A stretch of DNA of 55,193 nt. It comes from Candidatus Sulfopaludibacter sp. SbA3. GTDB taxonomy: Bacteria > Acidobacteriota > Terriglobia > Bryobacterales > Bryobacteraceae. The notes beneath the pieces were generated by a model that worked only from the letters and a program-made list of their open reading frames with translations, had not been told where the DNA came from and ran no database searches. The translations under genes were made by a program, and so were the position numbers. Location: NCBI GenBank assembly GCA_945893365.1, contig CAMDED010000035.1, positions 1-55,193 on the forward strand. Direction: 5' to 3'. Below are positions 43,951 through 52,129 of this stretch, piece after piece. Position 1 is the stretch's first letter. Each line of letters starts with the position of its first letter.

Positions 43951-44658
43951 TTACGCATCGTAGTGTCTGTACAACCAACCCGTATCGGCGAGCATCTCCG
44001 CGGTACGCTCCCCAAAGTAGCCGAGCTTGCCGCGATTGAGCAGCGCCACATGGGAGGCCAGGTCGAGCGCCTCGCGCAGCTGGTGAGTGGACATCACGAT
44101 GGTCCTGCCCTGCTCGCGGGCGCGCCGCATAACGCCCTGCAACACCGCAATCGCGCGATCGTCGAGGGCCGTGAAGGGCTCGTCCAACAGCAGCACGTCC
44201 GGCTCATGAAGGAAAGCGCGCGCCACGGCAAGGCGCTGCCGCATGCCGCGGGAAAACTCCCGCACCAGTCCATTTTTTGCGCGTTCAAGGCCTGTCCGCT
44301 CCAGCCACTCGTTCGCCGAGCGCTCGGGATTCGCGATCCCGTAAAGCTTGCCGAACAAACGCAGGTTTTCGAGCGCGGAAAGCTCGTCGTAGATGGAAAT
44401 TCCGTGGCCCAGCACGCCGACGCGGCGCCGCGTCTCCCGCTCTCTGACCGGATTCCCGAAAATTCGAACCGTGCCTCTGCCCGCGCTCGAAAGCCCCGCC
44501 AGGATGCGCAGGAGCGTGGTTTTCCCCGCGCCATTTCTCCCGAGCAGCGCCACGCACTGCCCGGGTAGAATCTTCATCCCGATGTCGCGCAAGGCAGGGT
44601 AGTCGCCGTGAAACTTCCAAACGGCATCGACTGCGACGGCGATCGCCGCGCCCGTCAT
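43951..44658 (-). CDS. ccmA: CcmA, ABC-transporter ATP-binding subunit
   Basis: 235 residues. Walker A is GRNGAGKTT (residues 40-48), the signature is FSRGMRQRLAVARA, and Walker B is VLLLDEPFTALDD. The H-loop follows in VMSTHQLREAL. It supplies ATP hydrolysis to the CcmABCD complex. The start overlaps the upstream gene's stop in an ATGA (44655-44658). Length matches the family or is slightly long. Confidence 0.93.
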   Translation of the reverse strand: MTGAAIAVAVDAVWKFHGDYPALRDIGMKILPGQCVALLGRNGAGKTTLLRILAGLSSAGRGTVRIFGNPVRERETRRRVGVLGHGISIYDELSALENLRLFGKLYGIANPERSANEWLERTGLERAKNGLVREFSRGMRQRLAVARAFLHEPDVLLLDEPFTALDDRAIAVLQGVMRRAREQGRTIVMSTHQLREALDLASHVALLNRGKLGYFGERTAEMLADTGWLYRHYDA

Positions 44659-45647
44659 CGCTTGCCCGCGACGTTACCCGTGCTCACCGAGGCGCGAAAT
44701 TGCACGGCGAAGGTTAGCGCCAGAATACTCAAAGCCAGCCCCAAAACCCAGTACATTTTCGAGTAGAGGCGCGGCATGATCTGGTCGATTCCCGGTCCGC
44801 CGCCCTCCTCGCCGTCAACGTCGCCAACCGCGGCGCGAAGGGACCCCGTGCCTTCCACTTCCACTTTGTACTCGGTACCCTTCGCCGTGTACATGACGAG
44901 TTGCGTATCCGGCTCTTTGCCAAGCAGCTCGACGTCCCCCTTCAGCGTGACCGTGCTGGGGACGACAACCTGAGTCGCGCCGCCCTTGAACAAGTCTTTT
45001 CCTACGAATGTGGCTGGCGACGTGTACGGGAGCGTGTAAGTCAATTCGATGCGCGACTGGCCCGGCTTAATGGGAAAATCAACCTTGTAAACATTCGCCT
45101 GCGAGGTCTTGTCCGCGGGCCGCCGGATCGGCATTCCCTGCGGCGCGGTGGCGTTCACCTCCACCTTGCCGATCACCCCGGGCGGCAGGAAGAATTTCAA
45201 AGTGCCGCCGTCCGGATCGTTGTACGCCGTCTTTCCGTTGTTTTCCCAGAAGTAAATCTCCCGGACAACCATTTCTTTTTCGGATGGCTCAAGCAGCACG
45301 CCGTGCCGGATCACTTTCGCTCCGCCCGGCTGCTTCGACGCATTGTAGACATCGAGCGCCACGCCCGTGGAGGGCGCGCCCGGAGGAAGCATGTGGTTGT
45401 AGGTGACGCCCTCGAACGCCGTCTGGATGAGGCGCGGGCCTTTCAGATCCATCGTGATGGTGAACTTGCCATCGGCGGCGGACTTCACTGTTTCCATCGA
45501 CTCCATTCCGGCTTCGCCGAGTTTATAGAGCGTGACGGTCGCCACCGCCGGTTTGCCGGTCGTCTGGTTTGTCACCGTGCCGTCGACGCCGGCGAGGGCG
45601 GGCAGTACGGCCAAAAAGGCTATTGGAAGAAGCTTCTCGGACCTCAT
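44655..45647 (-). CDS. Exported/membrane protein with carboxypeptidase-regulatory domain, in the ccm operon
   Basis: 330 residues from the ATG at 45647, which yields a leader (MRSEKLLPIAFLAVLPALAG) and overlaps the previous gene by 4 bases. Residues about 20-95 resemble a carboxypeptidase-regulatory beta domain (GVDGTVTNQTTGKPAVATVT). More beta-rich sequence follows, with one membrane helix near the C-terminus (MYWVLGLALSILALTFAV). No catalytic motif was found. Being inserted between a zinc-ribbon gene and ccmA suggests a role in cytochrome maturation in this lineage, which is inference. Confidence 0.65.
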   Translation of the reverse strand: MRSEKLLPIAFLAVLPALAGVDGTVTNQTTGKPAVATVTLYKLGEAGMESMETVKSAADGKFTITMDLKGPRLIQTAFEGVTYNHMLPPGAPSTGVALDVYNASKQPGGAKVIRHGVLLEPSEKEMVVREIYFWENNGKTAYNDPDGGTLKFFLPPGVIGKVEVNATAPQGMPIRRPADKTSQANVYKVDFPIKPGQSRIELTYTLPYTSPATFVGKDLFKGGATQVVVPSTVTLKGDVELLGKEPDTQLVMYTAKGTEYKVEVEGTGSLRAAVGDVDGEEGGGPGIDQIMPRLYSKMYWVLGLALSILALTFAVQFRASVSTGNVAGKR

Positions 45648-46120
45648 GACTCGGACCTCATTGCCTTGCCGCATTCCCCGCAGAACTTCAGGTCGAGCGC
45701 AAACTCCGCGCCGCAATGGAGGCAGGCGAACTTCGCGGAAGCCCCCTGCTCGGCCTGGGCTTTGGCTGGCAGGCCTTTGATTGGCAAACCCTTGGCCTGC
45801 GGATTCCTGGCAGGCGGGGATTTCGAGACCAGCGTCCCTTTCGGCGCAATTTCGGCTCTTACGCGGTCGATCTCCGCAAGCACGGCCGCAAGCTCCTTCT
45901 GCAAGTCGATCTTGGTGTGCTGATAATCTTCGTCTGAAAGTTTTCCGAGCCTGTATTCGAACTGCAAATCGCGCAGATTTTCGTATATCGAAGCCTTTCT
46001 TTCGTCCAGATGAAGAAACGGCGAGGGGATAATGGGCGGCGGCAGATCGCGCTCGCGCACGAGCACAACGAAGGCGACCACGCCAATCGTCAACAGGGAA
46101 GCGGCGGCGATAATCAACAT
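45644..46120 (-). CDS. Membrane-anchored zinc-ribbon protein of the ccm operon
   Basis: 158 residues from the ATG at 46120, which shares one base with the upstream stop (TAATG). The N-terminal membrane helix (MLIIAAASLLTIGVVAFVVL) is followed by a helical segment (YENLRDLQFEYRLGKLSDED and on, possible coiled coil), then a Lys/Ala/Pro linker and a C-terminal zinc ribbon with CLHCG and CGECG pairs. The helical part recalls the CcmI N-terminal segment that often follows CcmH. It may be a CcmI substitute; this is a guess from position. Confidence 0.6.
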   Translation of the reverse strand: MLIIAAASLLTIGVVAFVVLVRERDLPPPIIPSPFLHLDERKASIYENLRDLQFEYRLGKLSDEDYQHTKIDLQKELAAVLAEIDRVRAEIAPKGTLVSKSPPARNPQAKGLPIKGLPAKAQAEQGASAKFACLHCGAEFALDLKFCGECGKAMRSES

Positions 46121-46584
46121 TATTCGAGTTGCGACAGATCCTTTTCGATTTGCGCGCGGTAGCGCGAAAGCTCCGGCGAATCCACCGCGGGCGCGGCTGC
46201 TAGCGCGGGCTTGCGGTAGTAGCGCCTCATGAACCACACAATGAAGAGCAGGCCTGGAATCAACATCAGATACGGAATCAGACGGCCGTAGACGTTCGGC
46301 TCGGAGCGGAAAATTTCCGGACCGTATTCCTTCATGAAAGTGTCGAGTATGGCCGCGTCGCTGACGCCGGCATGCTGCATCTTGAATATGCGTTCCTTTG
46401 CCGGCTTGCCGAATCCGCATTCGAGCATGTTGCAGCTGGCGAGCGTGGAGGAGCACGCGCCGCACTTGCAGGCGATTCTCGCGCCGACGCGGAACACGTC
46501 TACACCCTGGCGGTCGGACGCGGTCTGCGCGAGCGCCGCCGCCGCAAGGAGCACGGCGAAAGCGCTAATTCTCAACCGTCGCAT
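46120..46584 (-). CDS. ccmH: CcmH-like thiol protein, divergent cysteine motif
   Basis: 154 residues with a signal peptide (to about residue 20), a cysteine-rich domain and one membrane helix (LIPYLMLIPGLLFIVWFM). Classical CcmH has LRCxxCQ; here the site reads ACKCGACSSTLASCNMLEC, with C41 and C44 as the CxxC pair and three extra cysteines (39, 51, 56). The helical bundle around DAAILDTFMKEYGPEIF is typical. CcmH reduces apocytochrome cysteines before haem attachment. It overlaps ccmF by 20 bases. The extra cysteines are a clade-specific variation. Confidence 0.8.
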   Translation of the reverse strand: MRRLRISAFAVLLAAAALAQTASDRQGVDVFRVGARIACKCGACSSTLASCNMLECGFGKPAKERIFKMQHAGVSDAAILDTFMKEYGPEIFRSEPNVYGRLIPYLMLIPGLLFIVWFMRRYYRKPALAAAPAVDSPELSRYRAQIEKDLSQLE

Positions 46585-48571
46585 ACTTTTTCCCGATGCC
46601 GACTATCTCCGTCCGCGCGTACTGCATCTTCACCTTGCTCGGCACCAGCGCGACAAGCGTGCCGAACACCAGCACCAGCACGCCGATCCAGATCCAATTG
46701 ACAAGCGGGAAGATGTAAACCTGGACGGTCGCCTTCTGATTCTCACTCGCGGCAAAATTGATGTACAGGTCGTGGTTCAGCCGTCTCCGGATCGCCACCT
46801 GTCCGAGCGGCGTGCGGTTCGCTTTGTAGAAGCGGCGCTCCGGTTTCAGCGTATCGATATGTTTGCCGTCCCTGAATACCTCGACCTCGGCGTAATGCCA
46901 GAGGTAGTTGCCGTTGTCGCCTTCCTTCAGATCCGCCACCTTCAGAGTGTATGGACTGAGCGCGATCGAGCTGCCGATACCGACCTCGGCCGTTATGTCC
47001 CTGTTAAACGCGGCCCCGCTGCATCCGATGAACACGAGCACGATACCCATGTGGATAAGGTAGCCGCCGTAGCGGCGCGTGTTGCGGTGCGTCAGCTCGA
47101 CCGTGGCCGCGAGGAAATTCATCTGGTTCTTCGCCGAAATAGCTCTCGCGCCCTTGTAAAATTCGGAAAAGATCGTCAGGGCCACAAAGAGGCAGAATCC
47201 AAACGAAATCAGCGCGTAGAAGTGGCGCATTCCAGCCGCCATTAGCGCGCCCACGAGCAGAACCGAGGCGATCCCCGGCATCATGAAATTGCGGCGAAGG
47301 CTCTCGACCGACGTCCGCCGCCATGCAAACAGCGGCCCGACGCCCGTCAGAAAGAGCAGGAACAGCCCGATGGGAATCATCAGCCGGTTGAACCAGCTTG
47401 CATCGAGGCTGATTTTCTCGCCGGACACGGCTTCGGAGATGATCGGGAACAGCGTCCCCCAGAGCACGGCGAAGCTGCTCGCAAGCAGGATCAGATTATT
47501 GAACAGGAAGCTCGATTCACGTGAAACGACGCTCTCCAGCTGCGCTTCGCTTCTGAGGTAGGGCAGCCGGTCGAGGATCAGATACACGGTGGCGGCAATG
47601 CCGACGGCTAGGAAGGTGACGAAGTAATTTCCGATGGTCGACTGCGCGAACGCATGCACGGAGCTCACAAGGCCGGTGCGCGTGAGGGACGTTCCAAAGA
47701 TGCACAGGAAGAACGTGGAGGCGATAAGCACCATGTTCCATACCTTCATCATTCCCTTTTTCTCTTGCATCATCACCGAGTGCAGGAACGCCGTGGCGCT
47801 GAACCAGGGCAGCAGCGAGGCGTTCTCCACCGGGTCCCACGCCCAATAGCCGCCCCAGCCGAGCGCGTCGTACGCCCATGCGGCGCCGAGCGCGACCCCG
47901 CAGCTTTGGAACAGCCACGTCACGATCGTCCAGCGGCGGGTGGTTGCGATCCAGGCCTCGCCGGGCTGGCGGGTGATCAGCGATCCCATGGCGAACGCAA
48001 AGGGAATTGTGAACCCGACGAATCCCAGATAGAGCATGGGAGGGTGGATGGCCATGGCGGGATATTGCAGGCTGGGGTGCAGCCCCGTGCCATCCGGAAC
48101 GGCCGTAATCAGAGCGCCCACCGCAAGCATCTTGAACGGACTCACCACGAACGCATTCAGGATCAGGAAGAACGTCTGAACGGACATGATGATGGCGGCC
48201 GTGTAGGGCATGAATTCGCGATGCCGCCGGCGGTTCATGAACACCGCGACCATGCCGTAACACGAGAGCAGCCAGCTCCAGAAAAGCAGCGAGCCTTCCT
48301 GCCCGCCCCACAGCGCGCTCACCTTATACTGCGTGGGCATCGAGCGGTTGCTGTGCGACGCGACGTAGGCGAAGCTGAAGTCGTCGGTGACGAACGCGTG
48401 GACCATGATGCCCGCTGCGACCGTGACCAGGAACCACACGACGTAAACGGCGCGCTGCGCGCTCAGGACCAGGAATGGGCGCTGCTTCAGCTTTCCGGCA
48501 ACCGATCCGGCGATTGCGTAAAGCGCGAAACAGAACGCCAGAAGGATTGCCAGAGATCCGATATTTTCCAT
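46565..48571 (-). CDS. ccmF: CcmF, cytochrome c haem lyase core
   Basis: 668 residues, about 14-15 membrane helices. The tryptophan-rich signature WGGYWAWDPVENASLLPW is intact, with preceding block AMAIHPPMLYLGFVGFTIPF and the histidines needed for haem. It joins haem delivered by CcmE to the reduced CXXCH cysteines of apocytochromes. It starts 7 bases after ccmE and ends inside ccmH. Length matches the family. Confidence 0.95.
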   Translation of the reverse strand: MENIGSLAILLAFCFALYAIAGSVAGKLKQRPFLVLSAQRAVYVVWFLVTVAAGIMVHAFVTDDFSFAYVASHSNRSMPTQYKVSALWGGQEGSLLFWSWLLSCYGMVAVFMNRRRHREFMPYTAAIIMSVQTFFLILNAFVVSPFKMLAVGALITAVPDGTGLHPSLQYPAMAIHPPMLYLGFVGFTIPFAFAMGSLITRQPGEAWIATTRRWTIVTWLFQSCGVALGAAWAYDALGWGGYWAWDPVENASLLPWFSATAFLHSVMMQEKKGMMKVWNMVLIASTFFLCIFGTSLTRTGLVSSVHAFAQSTIGNYFVTFLAVGIAATVYLILDRLPYLRSEAQLESVVSRESSFLFNNLILLASSFAVLWGTLFPIISEAVSGEKISLDASWFNRLMIPIGLFLLFLTGVGPLFAWRRTSVESLRRNFMMPGIASVLLVGALMAAGMRHFYALISFGFCLFVALTIFSEFYKGARAISAKNQMNFLAATVELTHRNTRRYGGYLIHMGIVLVFIGCSGAAFNRDITAEVGIGSSIALSPYTLKVADLKEGDNGNYLWHYAEVEVFRDGKHIDTLKPERRFYKANRTPLGQVAIRRRLNHDLYINFAASENQKATVQVYIFPLVNWIWIGVLVLVFGTLVALVPSKVKMQYARTEIVGIGKKYATVEN

Positions 48572-48578
48572 CTTCCGG

Positions 48579-49013
48579 TTAACTCACTTGTTTGGGGTAA
48601 GACTGCGGCTCGCCGGACTTCTGGCCGGGCTTGGCTTCGTACTTCGAAGCGCATTTCGCCTGGATCTTGTTGGCGTGAAAAACGCCGTCGGCTCCCATTT
48701 TTCCGTCGGCGAGAGCTTGCGCGCCGTCGCGGAAGGTGTCGGGAAGCGGGTCCGTGCCGCTGTAGACGACCTTGAGCTTGCGATGCTCTTGCTCGAGCGT
48801 GAATTCGACAATGTTCACCTTACGGACGATCGATCCTTTTTCAACGTCGCCGGCGACTCGAAGCCGCTTGGTGTGGACGTCTCCGCCCATTTTGCCTACT
48901 TCTTCGATCGTCTTGTAATAAGCTTTACTCTCGCCGACACCGGTGGTGGCAAGCCACAGGATCGTGCCGACGATTACGACTACAAGGGCTCCGAACTTTC
49001 CGTATTTTTTCAT
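48579..49013 (-). CDS. ccmE: CcmE haem chaperone with Cys instead of His (CxxxY type)
   Basis: 144 residues from the ATG at 49013. A membrane helix (KFGALVVVIVGTILWLA) is followed by the OB-fold periplasmic domain with RLRVAGDVEKGSI and VVYSGTDPLPDTF. In standard CcmE the haem is bound through His in LAKHDENY; here the equivalent reads QAKCASKY, so C121 takes that place and Y125 keeps the tyrosine. Such CxxxY CcmE proteins are known from archaea and some Desulfovibrio. It is the first gene of the operon. The tail (EAKPGQKSGEPQSYP) is short and flexible. Confidence 0.92.
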   Translation of the reverse strand: MKKYGKFGALVVVIVGTILWLATTGVGESKAYYKTIEEVGKMGGDVHTKRLRVAGDVEKGSIVRKVNIVEFTLEQEHRKLKVVYSGTDPLPDTFRDGAQALADGKMGADGVFHANKIQAKCASKYEAKPGQKSGEPQSYPKQVS

Positions 49014-49480
49014 AAGGCGCCTCTTAAACTTCAGTATAACGCCAACACAGGCGGCGGTTGTGGGGGAAGGCCGAGCGACAGGCACGCGGCCAAGGGGCGC
49101 TACGCCTGCTTCAAGGATGGGGCGAACGGTTGGGTTGGTGGTGAACGAGGCTGTTTGCGGGGGCCGTATAGACCGCGGTGGAAAAGAGGAAAGGCAGTCC
49201 ACCCGCCGGCCGAAGTGCGCCATTGCGGCAGGATCTCCATGAAACGGATCATGCGGGTGTCGAGAATCTTGATGGGTGAACTGCGCGGTTCCCAAGGTGA
49301 TCGGCTGCGCCAGACGCTGCAAGAGCGGGAACTCGACGTGAGCGTTCAAGCACTGCGCCTGGAGAAAACGGCCAGTGATCGCCGGGAACTTCTCGCGCAC
49401 GGCGGACGCCGAAAATCTCCGGTCATGTGCGCGGTCAAGGCCGCGCTGGCGCGTCTGATATAATAAGAGAAAGTTGTCCT
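49014..49480. other. Divergent intergenic region between ccmE and the FmdB-like gene
   Basis: About 470 bases that should hold promoters for both directions. A plus-strand frame from an ATG at 49240 (74 codons, to 49463) is Arg-rich and has no recognisable family, so I do not call it a gene. No clear -35/-10 pair or hairpin was singled out. Confidence 0.4.
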
Positions 49481-49864
49481 ATGCCCTTGTACGAATACAG
49501 ATGCACAAGTTGCGGTGACGTGTTTGAGGTTCTTCAGAAGTTTTCCGACGCGCCGGTTACATCTCATGAAATCTGCGGCGGCGCCGTCGAGCGCTTGATC
49601 TCCAGGTCGGCGTTCCAGCTTAAGGGAAGCGGCTGGTACGCGACGGACTACGCCAAAGGCTCGGCAAAGAAAGACGGGGACGCGGCTAAGAAAGACGCAG
49701 GGAAAGCTGAAACGAAGAGTGAACCGGCGAAGACGGACTCTTCCGGTTCGACGGCGGATTCGCCGTCTTCTTCAAGCTCTTCTTCTTCGAACGGAGATAC
49801 ATCGAGCGCCGCGCCTTCGACGCCCGCACCGGCCGTGCCGGCGAAAGCCTCCGGCACGAAGTGA
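49481..49864 (+). CDS. FmdB-family zinc-ribbon protein with Ser/Ala-rich tail
   Basis: 127 residues. The start MPLYEYRCTSCGDVFEVLQK is the FmdB/regulatory zinc-ribbon pattern, with C8 and C11 as the first pair. In typical members a second CxxCG pair follows; here it reads SHEICGGAVERLIS with only one Cys, so metal binding may be altered. After LKGSGWYATDY (also typical) there is a 60-residue tail of Lys, Ser, Ala, Thr and Pro. Function of the family is unsettled. It precedes the acylase gene by 23 bases. Confidence 0.8.
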   Translation: MPLYEYRCTSCGDVFEVLQKFSDAPVTSHEICGGAVERLISRSAFQLKGSGWYATDYAKGSAKKDGDAAKKDAGKAETKSEPAKTDSSGSTADSPSSSSSSSSNGDTSSAAPSTPAPAVPAKASGTK

Positions 49865-49887
49865 CCGAATCGCGCTAACATAGCGCC

Positions 49888-52086
49888 GTGCGAACTTTCT
49901 ACGCATCTTTGCTTCTCGCTATCTCTTTCACGGGGGTTTCCGGCGCGGAAGACATCCCCGTCTCCGGCCTGGAGCGCCCCGTCGAGATCCTGCGCGACCG
50001 CTGGGGCGTGCCCCACATTTACGCGCAGTCCGCCGCCGACCTGTTCTTTGCGCAGGGCTACATCGCCGCGAAAGACCGGCTCTTTCAGATTGATTTGTTC
50101 CGCCGCGTCGGCACCGGCAAACTCGCCGAAGCGTTGGGGCCCGCGATGATCGCCCGCGACAAACTCGCTCGCGTCGTGGCGTTCAAAGGCAACTGGGACG
50201 CGGAGTGGCAGGCCTACGGACCCGACACAAAACGCATCGCCACTTCGTTTACCAACGGGATCAACGCCTACATCAAGTCTCTCGGCGGCAAACGCCCGAC
50301 CGAGTTTCAGATTGCGGGGTACGACCCCGGTTTGTGGGTTCCCGAAGACTGTGTCTCGCGCATCGCCGGCCTCCTCATGATTCGCGGCATGCAGCGAGAG
50401 GTGCCGCGCGCGATCGATGCCCGGAAATTCGGCCTCCCCACGCTGCAGAAGTATTTCGCGCCCGATCCGCCGATCGCGCTCGAAGTGCCCAAGGGCCTCG
50501 ACCTCAACGACATCGCCGCCGATATTTTAACGGTCTACAACGAGGCCGTCGGCGCGGTGAAATTTCCCGATGAGCCGGGCAGCAACAACTGGGTAGTCGA
50601 CGGCAGCATGACCGTGACCGGCAAGCCGATTCTGGCCAACGACCCGCACCGGCCGATACTTACGCCGTCCCTGCGCAAGACGGTGCACCTGGTAGCGCCG
50701 GGATGGAATGCGATCGGAGCCGGTGAACCCGGTCTGCCCGGTATCGCGCTCGGGCACAATGAACGGATCGGGTTCGGCTTCACTATTGTAGGCATTGATC
50801 AGGGCGATCTTTATGTCGAGAAGCTGAATCCGAAGAATCCCGATGAGTATTTGTACAAGGGTTCCTGGAAGAGGATGGACATTGAGCGCGCGACGCTGAA
50901 TGTTAAGGGCGCGGCGGCTCAGACCGTGGATCTGCGCCGCACTCAACACGGTCCGGTGGTGTATGAGGACCGTGCCCGCAACCGCGCCTACGCACTCCGC
51001 TGGGTGGGCGCCGAGCCTGGGACGGCCGGCTATCTGGCCGGGCTTGCCGCCGCGCGCGCCAACAACTGGGCCGAGTTTCTGAAGGCGATGGACAAGTACC
51101 GCGTGCCGAGCGAAAACGTGGTCTACGCCGATGTCGACGGCAATATCGGCTGGCAGGCCGCGGGGCTTACGCCGATCCGTAAGAACTGGTCGGGCCTCTT
51201 CCCGGTGCCGGGCGACACGGGGGAGTACGAATGGAGCGGCTATCGCAAGACGCAGGAGCTGCCGCGAGCCTACAATCCGGCGTCGCATTTCATCGCCACG
51301 GCGAATCACAACATCCTGCCGCCGGGCTACCAGATCCCGCTCTCCTACGAATGGGCTCTGCCGTTCCGGTTTGGACGCGTCCGCGAGGTGCTCTCGCAGA
51401 GCAAGAAGTTCAGCGTCGCGGATTTTGAGCGGCTCCAAAACGACGTGACATCCATTCCGGCGCGCCGTTTTCAGGGCGTGCTTCGTAGCTGGAAACCGGC
51501 GAAGTATCAGGACGTGGTGGAGAAGGTGATTCGCTGGGATGGCGCACTCACGGTGGATTCGGTGCCCGCGTCCATCTACTCGGTGTGGATGACGAAGCTT
51601 CCCACGGCGGTTTTCGGGCCCGAAATCGGATCGAAAACGGATTTGGGCATTCTCCTTCAGACGCTTGAGAACGAGCCGAATCCGAAAGCCCTCGCCGAGT
51701 CGCTTGAAGCGGCGATGAAGCAACTCGGTCCCTCGCCGCAGCCCTGGGGAAAGATGCATCAGGTGGAATTCCGGCATGCGCTGAACCGGAAGGCCTTCCA
51801 TCGCGGCCCGTTCCCGCGGCCGGGCGACTCGAATACGGTGAACAACACCGGCGGCAGCCTTGCGCGCCAGACCAGCGGAGCGTCGTACCGGCAGATTCTC
51901 GACCTCAGCGATTGGGATAAATCGATGATGACCAACGTCCCGGGCGAAGTCGGCGACCCGTCGAGCGCGCACTACGCGGACTTGATTGAGGAGTGGGCTT
52001 CGGGCAAGTACCATCCGATGCCGTTCACACGGAAAGCGGTGGAAGCGGCGACAAAGGAACGAATTAATCTTTTGCCGAAGAAGTAG
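49888..52086 (+). CDS. Exported penicillin-acylase-family N-terminal nucleophile hydrolase
   Basis: 732 residues from a GTG at 49888. A signal peptide (MRTFYASLLLAISFTGVSGA) precedes the alpha chain (VEILRDRWGVPHIYAQSAAD, AQGYIAAKDRLFQIDLFRR). The catalytic Ser exposed by self-cleavage is S232 in PGSNNWVVDG, followed by KPILANDPH; beta-chain motifs include GFTIVGIDQGDLYVEKL and, later, the NNTGGSLARQTSG area. Such periplasmic enzymes cleave amides, including beta-lactams and acyl-homoserine lactones. Which substrate applies is not visible. The length is normal. Confidence 0.92.
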   Translation: MRTFYASLLLAISFTGVSGAEDIPVSGLERPVEILRDRWGVPHIYAQSAADLFFAQGYIAAKDRLFQIDLFRRVGTGKLAEALGPAMIARDKLARVVAFKGNWDAEWQAYGPDTKRIATSFTNGINAYIKSLGGKRPTEFQIAGYDPGLWVPEDCVSRIAGLLMIRGMQREVPRAIDARKFGLPTLQKYFAPDPPIALEVPKGLDLNDIAADILTVYNEAVGAVKFPDEPGSNNWVVDGSMTVTGKPILANDPHRPILTPSLRKTVHLVAPGWNAIGAGEPGLPGIALGHNERIGFGFTIVGIDQGDLYVEKLNPKNPDEYLYKGSWKRMDIERATLNVKGAAAQTVDLRRTQHGPVVYEDRARNRAYALRWVGAEPGTAGYLAGLAAARANNWAEFLKAMDKYRVPSENVVYADVDGNIGWQAAGLTPIRKNWSGLFPVPGDTGEYEWSGYRKTQELPRAYNPASHFIATANHNILPPGYQIPLSYEWALPFRFGRVREVLSQSKKFSVADFERLQNDVTSIPARRFQGVLRSWKPAKYQDVVEKVIRWDGALTVDSVPASIYSVWMTKLPTAVFGPEIGSKTDLGILLQTLENEPNPKALAESLEAAMKQLGPSPQPWGKMHQVEFRHALNRKAFHRGPFPRPGDSNTVNNTGGSLARQTSGASYRQILDLSDWDKSMMTNVPGEVGDPSSAHYADLIEEWASGKYHPMPFTRKAVEAATKERINLLPKK

Positions 52087-52129
52087 CCGTTCCTGGCCCC
52101 TGGATTGCCATGCCGTTTTCGGGGGTCAC

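Noticed and set aside
49240-49463. 74-codon plus-strand frame between ccmE and the FmdB-like gene
   Set aside because: No family resemblance, composition unlike the neighbours, and it occupies the expected divergent promoter region.
50527-52014. 495-codon minus-strand open frame opposite the acylase gene
   Set aside because: The plus-strand acylase has all family motifs; the antisense frame is Arg/His/Val-rich with no domain.
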